Source: Clostridium sp. UBA4108
Lineage (GTDB): Bacteria > Bacillota > Clostridia > Clostridiales > Clostridiaceae
Direction of reading: 5' to 3'
DNA: 17,446 bases
NCBI GenBank assembly: GCA_002381695.1
Contig: DFXM01000053.1
Coordinates: 1,041 to 18,486, forward strand
Of this stretch, positions 6,857 to 13,405 are shown piece after piece (the stretch's first letter is position 1; every line of letters starts with the position of its first letter). The notes under the pieces are model-generated. The model made no database searches. It saw only the letters and a program-made list of their open reading frames with translations, and was not told the origin of the DNA. The position numbers and the translations under genes were made by a program.

Positions 6857-7489
6857 ATGAATTCAAATTATAAGGTAAAACAAATAACAAGGTTATATGA
6901 TAGTTGCAATCAATGTGGACTACCTATTATAAATTGCATTTGTTCTAAAGCATCTAAAATCAAAACTGAGGCAGTAATCTGGATTCTATCTACGGAAAAG
7001 GAATTTTACAGACCTTCTAATACTGCAAGATTATTAAAATTAGCCAATCCAGACTCAACAGAGATTTTCCTATGGAAAAGAGAAAAAGTTAACGAAAAAC
7101 TAAAGGAATATCTAAACAGTGCTGAGTATGAAGCCTATTTACTATTTCCTGTAGAAGATAAAGAAAATATGATAACGGATGTTGTTCATCACAATACAGA
7201 AAAAACTAAGGCTTTTATTATAATAGATGGTACATGGAAGGAAGCAAGAAAGATATTTAGGAAAAGTAGTTATTTAAGGGCATTACCTATGATTTCTTTA
7301 GAACCAAATTTTAAGTCACAATATGATTTAAGAAGAGGTGCTGAAGAAGGGAATCTATGTACTATAGAAGCAGCTATAGAAATATTAAGGTTAAAGGGAG
7401 AAGTTGAAAACTCACAAGAATTGAAGGAGTTTTATAATTTATTTTTAAAAAGTTATAAAGCAGGATTAAGTGGACATAGATTAAAATAA
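6857..7489 (+). CDS. DTW-domain tRNA-uridine aminocarboxypropyltransferase
   Basis: 210-residue DTW-domain protein. Characterised members (E. coli TapT, human DTWD1/2) move the 3-amino-3-carboxypropyl group of S-adenosylmethionine onto uridine in tRNA, making acp3U. The zinc-type cysteines C17-x2-C20-x6-C27-x-C29 are at the N-terminus, and the signature appears as D124-G-T-W127, followed by KEARKIFRKSSYLRALP (128-144); the bacterial signature is DxTW, so the glycine is acceptable. The segment RRGAEEGNLCTIEA (from about 168) is the other conserved block. The ATG follows AGGAGG. The gene stands alone, with no tRNA or other modification enzyme nearby. Which uridine it modifies cannot be read here. 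Confidence 0.88.
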   Translation: MNSNYKVKQITRLYDSCNQCGLPIINCICSKASKIKTEAVIWILSTEKEFYRPSNTARLLKLANPDSTEIFLWKREKVNEKLKEYLNSAEYEAYLLFPVEDKENMITDVVHHNTEKTKAFIIIDGTWKEARKIFRKSSYLRALPMISLEPNFKSQYDLRRGAEEGNLCTIEAAIEILRLKGEVENSQELKEFYNLFLKSYKAGLSGHRLK

Positions 7490-7666
7490 TGGATATGAGG
7501 TCATGAATGAATTCTAGTATTCTTTATAGAGATGTTATAGTTGAAGTTAATGTTATATTATTGTACTGAATCCATAAAATGTATTGTATAATTGATATAT
7601 GAGAATACAGCCCTGTGTATGGATAACTTATGGTAAGAATTATACTTTTAATAAGGAGAATTAGTT

Positions 7667-8284
7667 ATGTTAGATGCATTAATGTCTACATTATTACAAT
7701 GTACTATTTTTGTTGGACTACCGTGGATTTGTTATTTGATTTTCAATAAAAAAAGAGAAGGCTTTTCTACATGGATAGGCTTGTATGCACCAAAGAATAA
7801 GAATTGGATAAAAGGAGCAATAATAATTTTTATTATTGCAACTGTAATCATGGTAGGACCAATTATTATATATGAAAAATTAGGGTATATTACAAATGAC
7901 ATGCTCTATTCAAAGGAATTAAGTGGACAAGGAATAAGTTTTAATATGATTATTATAATACTAATGAAGGCAATCTTTCAGACTGCTTTTGCAGAAGAGG
8001 TATTGTTTAGAGGCTTTATAGGAAAACGCATTGCTAAGAGATTTGGGTACCTATTTGGAAATTTAACTCAAGGTGTACTATTTGGAATTCCTCATGGAAT
8101 CTTTTTTATATTGGTATATGATAATTATATTGTTGGAATGACTTTTATTATTACTGCAACAATTGTTGGATGTCTACAATTTTATTTGAATGAAAAAATG
8201 GCCAATGGAAGCATTGTACCAAGTTTGGTAATCCATATGACTATGAATATAATCTCATTTTCTTCAAAGGTGTTGGGAGTCTAG
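7667..8284 (+). CDS. CPBP-family intramembrane metalloprotease
   Basis: 205-residue membrane protein of the CPBP (CAAX protease and bacteriocin-processing/Abi) family. Hydrophobic segments lie at about 6-26, 49-69, 92-108, 134-150 and 156-174. The three catalytic motifs are present: E110-E111-V-L-F-R115, the F-x-x-x-H motif at F139-GIP-H143, and H190-x3-N194 near the C-terminus, all expected to coordinate metal inside the bilayer. Relatives cleave prenylated or peptide substrates, mature or confer self-immunity to bacteriocins, or regulate anti-sigma factors. No bacteriocin, peptide or anti-sigma gene lies beside it, so no substrate is proposed. The ribosome site is AAGGAG. Confidence 0.87.
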   Translation: MLDALMSTLLQCTIFVGLPWICYLIFNKKREGFSTWIGLYAPKNKNWIKGAIIIFIIATVIMVGPIIIYEKLGYITNDMLYSKELSGQGISFNMIIIILMKAIFQTAFAEEVLFRGFIGKRIAKRFGYLFGNLTQGVLFGIPHGIFFILVYDNYIVGMTFIITATIVGCLQFYLNEKMANGSIVPSLVIHMTMNIISFSSKVLGV

Positions 8285-8357
8285 TATATGATTATGGAAT
8301 ATATTAAGGACATGATAAAAGTTTTATCAATAGAATTAATTTCAATACAAATTATTG

Positions 8358-8386
8358 TATAGCTAAATATAGTGTATTTAGCTATA
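8358..8386. repeat. 12 bp perfect inverted repeat before the Nudix gene
   Basis: TATAGCTAAATA (8358-8369) and TATTTAGCTATA (8375-8386) are perfect arms around a 5-base loop, in the 168 bp gap between the CPBP and Nudix genes. No T-run follows. It could be a weak terminator for the CPBP gene or an operator for the Nudix gene. Confidence 0.5.
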
Positions 8387-8452
8387 TGGTAGAATTCTAT
8401 AAAGTACGTTAAGAAAAGGAAAGATTATTTATCTTTGATGGGGGGATTCAAT

Positions 8453-8959
8453 ATGGAATTATGGGACATATATAATGATGAAGGTTGTAAAACAGGTGCG
8501 GTTATGGAGCGTGGTGGTATAATTCAAGAGGGAAATTATCATTTAGCTGCCGAAGTGTGGATAATAAATAGCAACTCACAGATTTTAATTCAAAAAAGAT
8601 CAAAAAATAGAAAGATATTGCCAGGAATATGGGGAATGACTACTGGTTGTATGGTAACAGGAGAAGATAGTTTGAATGGATGTATCCGTGAAGCGAAAGA
8701 AGAAATAGGTATAGTACTTTTAAAGGATAATATGAAACTGATAAGAAGAATATTCCGAAAGGATACTATTTGGGATGTATATGCTATTAAGCAAGATTAT
8801 GATCTATCAAAGGCTGCTTTACAAAAAGAAGAAGTAAGTGATATAAAATGGATAACGATTCAGGAGATGAAAGATATGTTATCCAGTGGTGAACTTTTTA
8901 AGTATCCTGAAATATATGAGATTTTATCATCTGTTGAAAACTTAGTATTATTTACATAA
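8453..8959 (+). CDS. Nudix hydrolase
   Basis: 168-residue Nudix protein with a perfect signature G65-x5-E71-x7-R79-E80-x2-E83-E84-x-G86, which binds the metal and cleaves a nucleoside diphosphate linked to another group. The N-terminal MELWDIYNDEGCKTG and the YHLAAEVWIINSNSQILIQKRS segment (29-50) place it with the isopentenyl-diphosphate-isomerase-like subgroup that begins in the same way. Many members of that subgroup are plain hydrolases, and the substrate is not predictable. The start is the ATG at 8453, six bases after a GGGGGGA ribosome site. The frame stays open upstream from a TTG at 8435 and an ATG at 8438, but both would bury that ribosome site in the gene. Confidence 0.88.
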   Translation: MELWDIYNDEGCKTGAVMERGGIIQEGNYHLAAEVWIINSNSQILIQKRSKNRKILPGIWGMTTGCMVTGEDSLNGCIREAKEEIGIVLLKDNMKLIRRIFRKDTIWDVYAIKQDYDLSKAALQKEEVSDIKWITIQEMKDMLSSGELFKYPEIYEILSSVENLVLFT

Positions 8960-9019
8960 TAGTTATTTCATTCCTCAATTTAATCATTTTAAAGAATAGA
9001 CAACCTGACCCTATACAAA

Positions 9020-9057
9020 GTAAAAAGGCAACTCATATTATAGAGCTACCTTTTTAC
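9020..9057. terminator. Hairpin terminator after the Nudix gene
   Basis: Arms 9020-9034 (GTAAAAAGGCAACTC) and 9043-9057 (GAGCTACCTTTTTAC) pair over 15 positions with two mismatches around an 8-base loop. A and T runs at the stem base let it work in either direction. Confidence 0.65.
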
Positions 9058-9109
9058 AAAGAACATAAAATATAATAGTGTAAATTTGATATTTAAATAA
9101 TAACATATA

Positions 9110-9203
9110 ATTATGTGCAAGTGTATAAAAATGCACTGAAAGTGCAGTGTATATGAGAGTATGAGGTATATTCAATTTAGAATATATCTTATACTTTTTT
9201 CTT
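9110..9203 (+). ncRNA. Candidate small RNA ending at a strong terminator
   Basis: Between the Nudix terminator (ends 9057) and a second strong terminator (9159-9203) there is no ORF. The stretch holds a TATAAT at about 9109, a small hairpin (TGCACT-GAA-AGTGCA, 9132-9146) and then the terminator stem. This is the layout of a short untranslated transcript. No known RNA family was recognised. The -35 element is poor (TTGATA only 14 bases upstream), so transcription from here is unproven; it may instead be part of the leader of the next gene. Confidence 0.35.
9159..9203 (+). terminator. Strong intrinsic terminator with no gene directly upstream
   Basis: 15 bp stem, GTATGAGGTATATTC (9159-9173) with GAATATATCTTATAC (9180-9194), containing two G-T pairs and a 6-base loop, followed by TTTTTTCTTT. 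The nearest upstream gene already has its own terminator. Confidence 0.7.
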
Positions 9204-9216
9204 TAAAACAAAGCCT
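9203..9216 (-). repeat. Dispersed repeat, end D
   Basis: AGGCTTTGTTTTAA read leftward matches the GGCTTTG end of the other copies over 13 bases and directly abuts the terminator T-run. No second end was found, so it may be a partial copy. Confidence 0.35.
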
Positions 9217-9374
9217 AAAATTAAATAATTATAGTAAAGAACAATTGCTTTATCTACTATAGAATTTATATATGTATTTCTATTAATGGAATATGATAGA
9301 AAATAATGTATAATAAAATATAGAGGGAATCTAAATTTTAGAATATAGAATTAAAAGCATTTACGGAGGATTAT
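9217..9374 (+). other. Leader region of the LRR gene
   Basis: Together with the features above, this completes the 415-base gap between the Nudix and LRR genes. A TATAAT at 9309-9314 could be the -10 box of the LRR gene, but the -35 (TGGAAT, 16 bp spacer) is weak. An ACGGAGGA ribosome site precedes the ATG at 9375. Nothing else was recognised. Confidence 0.4.
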
Positions 9375-10484
9375 ATGGAAAGGGTAAATGAAAATAAAAA
9401 TTTTATTATAATCATTACTTTCATGATTATTCTTATGGCAATTGAGCTAGGGGGAATAAATATTTTTGTTACTCCTATAATAGCAGCTATTTCGGGGGCA
9501 TTAGGAGGAGTGTTTTCAAAACACTGGAAAAATAAAGAAAGTTATAAAGCAGAGGTAATACTTTGGGTAGCCATGTTCATAGATCTGGGTGCATTTTTAT
9601 TAGGGATATACAGTGATACACATATGCTGTTTATAGTCGGAGCTATAATATTAATGTATTATGCTATTAAGGGAAATAGAAAATATAAGAATACAAAAGT
9701 TATAATAACATTGGCCATTATAGGAATGTTTTTTTCAATGAATTATTATTTCTATTCCACTAACTTAATTAAAGATAAAATTTTTAATAGATATATAAAG
9801 AATGAGATTTCAGTTAAGGGAAAAGTAAAACTAGAAGATTTACTAGAAATAGAAGGGATAAGAGTAAATACTTATGTAAGTAATTTAAAGGGTATAGAAA
9901 ATATGAAGAATTTGAAAAGTATTTCTATAATTGATGATAGGGGTGTGCTGGATTATTCACAAATAGCTAATTTAACTGAGGTAGAGAGAATTACAATAGA
10001 AGGTGGAGATCTAAATAATATAAATGTACTAAATTCTATGAATAAGTTAAAAATTTTAGATATTTCTCATACAGGAAAGAGAAATTTAGATGCTATAGAG
10101 GGGTCTAATACTTTAGAGGAGTTGCGAATTTACAGTGAAAATTCAGAAAAATTAAATCTACAGGGGTTTAAAAATGTAAAAAAGTTAAGTATAAACGGAA
10201 AAAACTTGAAAGATTTAACTGGATTACAGACCTTAAGCAGTGTAAGGGAGCTTAGTGTAAGTGGAAGTAGGGATCTGAATCTAAATGGAGTTGAAAGCTT
10301 ATCAAACTTGGAAAAGTTAGATATAGATGAAATATATATTGAGGATGTAGAAGCATTGATTAAATCTAAGTCATTAAGGATGGTAAGTACTAACGGATGT
10401 ATATTTAAAGATAAGGAAGCCGTAAGAAAAAGATTAAGTGATAATGGGATATCTCTAAAAGATGTGTATTCGGTGGAGACATAA
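9375..10484 (+). CDS. Membrane-anchored leucine-rich-repeat protein
   Basis: 369 residues in two parts. Residues 9-128 hold about five hydrophobic segments (9-26, 28-47, 60-80, 83-97, 108-128). The short linkers after segments 2 and 4 are rich in lysine and arginine (KHWKNKESYK and KGNRKYKNTK), so by the positive-inside rule the C-terminal half should face outwards. From about 150 to 350 there are roughly eight leucine-rich repeats of about 22 residues, for example LKGIENMKNLKSISI, LNSMNKLKILDIS and VESLSNLEKLDID, similar to the LRRs of clostridial and internalin-type surface proteins. LRRs usually bind another protein; no enzymatic domain is present. The partner and role are unknown. The arrangement differs from usual surface LRR proteins, which have a signal peptide and a cell-wall anchor. 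Confidence 0.75.
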   Translation: MERVNENKNFIIIITFMIILMAIELGGINIFVTPIIAAISGALGGVFSKHWKNKESYKAEVILWVAMFIDLGAFLLGIYSDTHMLFIVGAIILMYYAIKGNRKYKNTKVIITLAIIGMFFSMNYYFYSTNLIKDKIFNRYIKNEISVKGKVKLEDLLEIEGIRVNTYVSNLKGIENMKNLKSISIIDDRGVLDYSQIANLTEVERITIEGGDLNNINVLNSMNKLKILDISHTGKRNLDAIEGSNTLEELRIYSENSEKLNLQGFKNVKKLSINGKNLKDLTGLQTLSSVRELSVSGSRDLNLNGVESLSNLEKLDIDEIYIEDVEALIKSKSLRMVSTNGCIFKDKEAVRKRLSDNGISLKDVYSVET

Positions 10485-10688
10485 TTTAACTAAATAGAAT
10501 GATTAATTATATTGGTGAATATAAAGAGCAGTTATCTAGTAAATCTCAGTTTTAAGTAAAATTTGTTTATTTTTCTACAATTATATATAATATTTTACAA
10601 AAACTATATATAATAAAGTAGAGTAATGTTTGAAAAATAAAAATCTACTGCATTAGATTTGATATTACAATGAAGGAGGTGTAAAACT

Positions 10689-11447
10689 ATGAACTTAGAG
10701 GATTTAACAAACTTAATTGGCAGTGGAGCGCGGGCTGATGTTTATTGTGTAGGTGACAAGGCTATAAAATTATTTAAAGAGCAATGTACTAAAGAAGATG
10801 TTTTTTGTGAAGCGTCTCTTCATTCCATGGCAGAGAGTGCTGAATTGCCAGTACCTAAAATCTATGAAGTCATTCAGATTGAGGATAGGATGGCAATTGT
10901 TATGGATATGATAGAGGGTGTGACCTTTAAAAATATAATATTTGAGGATTTAGATAACTTAAAGATTTATTTAGACACTTTAATTGACCTACAAATTCAA
11001 ACTCATGATATAAAGGTAATTGGATTTCCTAGTATGAAGGAAAAGTTCATACATACAATAAGTAATTCAGAGTTCCTACATAATAGACAGAAATATAGGC
11101 TACTACTATTATTAGATAGTATGGAAATAGGAAATAGCTTGTGTCATGGAGACTTTCATTTTATGAATCTTATAAAGTCTGATAAAGAGGTGAAAATTAT
11201 TGACTGGATGGATGCCAAATCAGGCAGTCCAGAAGCTGATATATGCAGAAGTTATATGATTTATGCACTCTATTCTAAAGAGTTTGCTGATATATATTTA
11301 GCTACCTACTGTAAAAAAATAAGTAAACCACAAAGTGATATCCTTAGATGGTTACCAATCGTTGCAGCTGTTAGGTTATCAGAAAACAATGAAGGTGAAA
11401 GAGAGGGACTACTTCACTGGGTGGATATGGAGAATTATAAAAGTTAA
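10689..11447 (+). CDS. Aminoglycoside phosphotransferase-like (APH) small-molecule kinase
   Basis: 252-residue kinase of the APH/choline-kinase fold. It has a glycine-rich loop IGSGARADVY (10-19), the ATP-binding lysine K27 (AIKLF), the partner glutamate E41, the catalytic loop CHGDFHFMN (H153-G-D155-F-H157-F-M-N160) and the metal-binding D172 in KIIDWMDA. It should transfer phosphate from ATP to a hydroxyl of a small molecule. Although family members include antibiotic-resistance enzymes, the IGSGARADVY and LPVPKIYEV segments fit a broad clostridial subgroup not known for resistance, and no resistance claim is made. The ribosome site AAGGAGGTG is strong. It ends at a terminator shared with the opposing folT gene. 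Confidence 0.85.
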   Translation: MNLEDLTNLIGSGARADVYCVGDKAIKLFKEQCTKEDVFCEASLHSMAESAELPVPKIYEVIQIEDRMAIVMDMIEGVTFKNIIFEDLDNLKIYLDTLIDLQIQTHDIKVIGFPSMKEKFIHTISNSEFLHNRQKYRLLLLLDSMEIGNSLCHGDFHFMNLIKSDKEVKIIDWMDAKSGSPEADICRSYMIYALYSKEFADIYLATYCKKISKPQSDILRWLPIVAAVRLSENNEGEREGLLHWVDMENYKS

Positions 11448-11467
11448 TTAATAGTAAAAAATATAAA

Positions 11468-11497
11468 AAAGAGTGGAAATCCACTCTTTAATTTTTT
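11468..11497. terminator. Two-way terminator between the kinase and folT
   Basis: AAAGAGTGG (11468-11476) and CCACTCTTT (11481-11489) form a perfect 9 bp stem with a tetraloop, flanked by an A-run on one side and a T-run (11492-11498) on the other. The two neighbouring genes converge on it. Confidence 0.88.
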
Positions 11498-11530
11498 TGT
11501 AAGATGCTGTTTGGAAACATACTTACTATA

Positions 11531-12079
11531 TTAATAACTATGTTTAGGCAATTTAACTTTGCTCACAACCTTAGCTAAAGAATATAGCATTGCTGTTTCA
11601 ATGGGGAGCATAACTATGTTTTTTACAATACGTACAGAAAATAGGGCAATAAAGCCTTTTCCATACATCATAGAAAGCCACAGCGGTGTAAAGAATAAAT
11701 GTACAATCACAGTAACGCAAAGATTTGCAATAAAAACTCGTGATAATGTTACAGGCTTTTTATAAAGAATCAAACCAAATAGGAAACCAGTTAAAAATGC
11801 ATTAAATGTAAACCCAGGGAAAAATGCTCCTGTTGGGCGCATAATGTACTTAAGAATGTCTCCTAAGGCACCTGCAATACCACCTACTACTGGACCATAT
11901 AGAAATCCTGTCAAAGCAAGTGGTAGGAAAGAAAAACTTATCTGTAGAAAATCACTTACTACAACGGTAAAAAAGTGAAGAACTACATTAAGAGATGTAA
12001 GCATAGCACTAACTGTTAAAGCAGAAGTACTTTTTAGCTCATTAGCTGATGTTTTAATTGTTTTTAAAAACTTAGTCAT
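11531..12079 (-). CDS. folT: Folate-family ECF transporter S component
   Basis: 182-residue membrane protein, the substrate-binding subunit of an energy-coupling-factor transporter that takes up folates, working with the shared EcfA/A'/T module encoded elsewhere. About six hydrophobic segments are visible, with FolT-type blocks LQISFSFLPLALTGFLYGPVVG and GALGDILKYIMRPTGAFFPG followed by FNAFLTGFLFGLILY. The start is the ATG at 12079, preceded by AAGGAGG. A longer frame beginning with TTG at 12202 runs through the riboswitch and is rejected. The tetrahydrofolate riboswitch upstream independently supports folate as substrate. It converges with the kinase gene onto a shared terminator. Confidence 0.93.
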   Translation of the reverse strand: MTKFLKTIKTSANELKSTSALTVSAMLTSLNVVLHFFTVVVSDFLQISFSFLPLALTGFLYGPVVGGIAGALGDILKYIMRPTGAFFPGFTFNAFLTGFLFGLILYKKPVTLSRVFIANLCVTVIVHLFFTPLWLSMMYGKGFIALFSVRIVKNIVMLPIETAMLYSLAKVVSKVKLPKHSY

Positions 12080-12082
12080 TAA

Positions 12083-12140
12083 GTTTACCTCCTTAAAAGC
12101 GATTATAGCTACATAGAGAGGTAAACCTCTAATATGTAGC
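12083..12140 (-). promoter_or_regulatory. Expression platform of the folT riboswitch (anti-SD hairpin and SD)
   Basis: On the - strand a hairpin pairs GCTACATA (12140-12133) with TATGTAGC (12115-12108) and AGAGG (12130-12126) with CCTCT (12121-12117), around the loop TTTA. Its 3' side contains GTTTACCTC (12126-12118), a perfect 9-base complement of GAGGTAAAC (12091-12083), which covers the folT Shine-Dalgarno. The first three bases of the hairpin (12140-12138) are also the 3' strand of riboswitch stem P1, so the two folds exclude each other. Inferred logic: with folate bound, P1 forms, the hairpin opens and GTTTACCTC masks the SD, so translation is off. Confidence 0.7.
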
Positions 12141-12236
12141 AGCGGGATGCGAATTCTGTACCGCAAGACATCTTTTCGTCCGTCTGACAACTCCCCGTTC
12201 AAACAGCACTTAACGCACAGGATTCTACTCTGCCTT
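12136..12236 (-). promoter_or_regulatory. Tetrahydrofolate riboswitch (THF-I, folT type)
   Basis: Reading from 12234 on the - strand, the conserved THF-I blocks come in order: GGCAGAGTAG, GCGTTAAGTG, GAACGGGGAGTTGTCA, ACGAAAAG, TTGCGGTACAG and GCATCCCGCTGCT. Stem P1 pairs GGCAG (12234-12230) with CTGCT (12142-12138). The element lies directly before folT and senses reduced folates. Its start coincides with the predicted transcription start, so the folT mRNA begins with the aptamer. Confidence 0.93.
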
Positions 12237-12244
12237 ACTGCTTC

Positions 12245-12273
12245 ATTTTAACAAATATAAATTTTTTAATCAA
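12245..12273 (-). promoter_or_regulatory. Promoter of folT
   Basis: TTGATT (-35, 12273-12268), a 17-base spacer, and TAAAAT (-10, 12250-12245). Transcription should start at about 12236-12239, right at the first base of the riboswitch. Confidence 0.75.
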
Positions 12274-12472
12274 TCAATTATGAATGTATTTCTATTATAT
12301 TTATATAATTATGGGTAATGGATTACAACTTATATATAATCTTAAATTACCGAAGATATAATGGAATACTTTTTAATAATATTCAAATATAGTAAATATA
12401 GTGTATAGGATTGTTCAATACGTTGTAATATAATATTATAATAAAGAGTATTATGATATAAGGAGCTTACAT
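12274..12472 (+). other. Divergent intergenic region
   Basis: Joins the folT promoter to the start of the next rightward gene, 393 bases from one start codon to the other including the riboswitch. A possible rightward promoter is TTCAAT (12414-12419), 17 bp, TATAAT (12437-12442); the -35 is a weak match. Nothing else is seen. Confidence 0.4.
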
Positions 12473-12877
12473 ATGGAAAACAGTATAGCAAATGATGGCA
12501 TATATTTTAAGAATATTGAGGAATATAAAATTGATATTGATCAGGTTATTATAAATATAATTTCTAAGGGACATAGATTGGTATTTGCAAATGTAGTTAA
12601 ATATACAGATATAAATGAATTTGTAATTCGGAAATATCCAGAACTTAGAGTTTATATATTAAATAGAATTTCATATTACAAAGAAATACAAGTTATTAAC
12701 GAAAAGATAGATAGGGCAGTGAAAAGTCTAATAGGGAGAAATAAAAATATTACAGTTATAGCTCTAATGAATAAATGTAAATTTAGTTCAGAGTCAATTT
12801 ATGAAAATCCATACTTAAAAGAAAAAATTAGAGCTGTTGTGGTTGAAAATAGCCATAGATTTATAAAGAAAAAATAA
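12473..12877 (+). CDS. Hypothetical protein with two tandem HTH-like modules
   Basis: 134 residues, not recognised by name. It is built from two similar halves: 22-63 (from IDQVIINIISKG to YPELRVYIL) and 79-120 (from IDRAVKSLIGRN to NPYLKEKIR). They share the pattern ID, an aliphatic run, a polar turn and then P-x-L-x-x-x-I 32-35 residues later. The second half resembles small helix-turn-helix modules that read (V)TV..LAEKAGVSRSTLYKNPELRE, as in DUF6262/TnpC-type proteins. It may therefore bind DNA, but that is inference. A good AAGGAG site precedes the ATG. It is followed after 14 bp by the zinc-ribbon-like gene, with which it forms a two-gene unit. Confidence 0.6.
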   Translation: MENSIANDGIYFKNIEEYKIDIDQVIINIISKGHRLVFANVVKYTDINEFVIRKYPELRVYILNRISYYKEIQVINEKIDRAVKSLIGRNKNITVIALMNKCKFSSESIYENPYLKEKIRAVVVENSHRFIKKK

Positions 12878-12891
12878 TAGGAGGAGTAATA

Positions 12892-13179
12892 ATGCTTTTT
12901 ATTGGTGGCATAAGTGATAAGAAAAGTCAGCTTAGAGTTTTTAATAATGTTATATGTAGCTGTGGTAGTTTCACATCAGCAAAGCTAGTAATATATTATA
13001 GTTATTTTCACCTGTTCTTTTTACCAATAGCAAAATGGAATAAAAGATACTATGTTATAAGTAGATGTTGTGGTCCATTTGAGTGTTCAAGCGAATATGC
13101 AAAGGAGATAATAAACGGAGGAGTTCTAGATTTTACACGCCTAAGAAAATGTGAACCTAGAGTTTATTACGATTTATAG
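12892..13179 (+). CDS. Small zinc-ribbon-like protein
   Basis: 95-residue protein resembling the short clostridial zinc-ribbon proteins (zinc_ribbon_15 type) with a central aromatic block, here YFHLFFLPIAKWNKRYYVISRCC (38-60). The usual pattern is two C-x-x-C knuckles on either side of that block. In this copy they are compressed to C22-S-C24 and C59-C60, with C65 nearby, so zinc binding may be altered. It is probably a soluble or membrane-associated protein of unknown role. A strong TAGGAGGAG ribosome site lies 14 bp after the previous stop, so the two genes are co-transcribed. A perfect hairpin terminator follows. Confidence 0.72.
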   Translation: MLFIGGISDKKSQLRVFNNVICSCGSFTSAKLVIYYSYFHLFFLPIAKWNKRYYVISRCCGPFECSSEYAKEIINGGVLDFTRLRKCEPRVYYDL

Positions 13180-13226
13180 GAATTTTAGGCATATGAAATA
13201 AAATAGAATGAAAATTAGTTAACAAA

Positions 13227-13258
13227 AAGGCTAGGAGTGTTTTCTCCTAGCCTTCTTA
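13227..13258 (+). terminator. Terminator of the two-gene unit
   Basis: Perfect 11 bp stem, AAGGCTAGGAG (13227-13237) with CTCCTAGCCTT (13244-13254), 6-base loop. The T-run is short, but flanking TTAGTTAA and TTAACTAA add an outer inverted repeat. Confidence 0.8.
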
Positions 13259-13311
13259 TTAACTAAATAATATCTACCTTATACTTAAATTATACCATAT
13301 TGTCTCTATTA

Positions 13312-13362
13312 AATATAGACTTATAATTTATGATATTTAATATATAATTATAAGTCTATATT
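13312..13362. repeat. 17 bp perfect inverted repeat before helD
   Basis: Arms 13312-13328 (AATATAGACTTATAATT) and 13346-13362 (AATTATAAGTCTATATT) are exact complements with a 17-base spacer. They end 43 bp before the ATG of helD. The preceding terminator already closes the upstream unit, so a role in helD control is more likely than termination. Confidence 0.6.
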
Positions 13363-13405
13363 ATAAAAAATTCAGATATATTAGTGGAGATAAGGGAGGA
13401 ATTTC

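Noticed and set aside
9201..9222. Resemblance of ACAAAGCCTA to the c-di-GMP riboswitch core (ACGCAAAGCC)
   Set aside because: The rest of the GEMM aptamer (GCACAGGGCAAACC, tetraloop and receptor) is absent, and the bases belong to the dispersed repeat end.
10689..11447. Calling the APH-type kinase an antibiotic-resistance gene
   Set aside because: The fold is shared by many kinases of unrelated substrates, and neither motif nor context points to an aminoglycoside enzyme.
11559..11765. 68-codon open frame on the + strand
   Set aside because: It lies fully inside folT on the other strand, with no ribosome site or family likeness.
12080..12202. N-terminal extension of folT from a TTG at 12202
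   Set aside because: The extension translates the THF riboswitch and its expression platform; the ATG at 12079 has a perfect AAGGAGG site.
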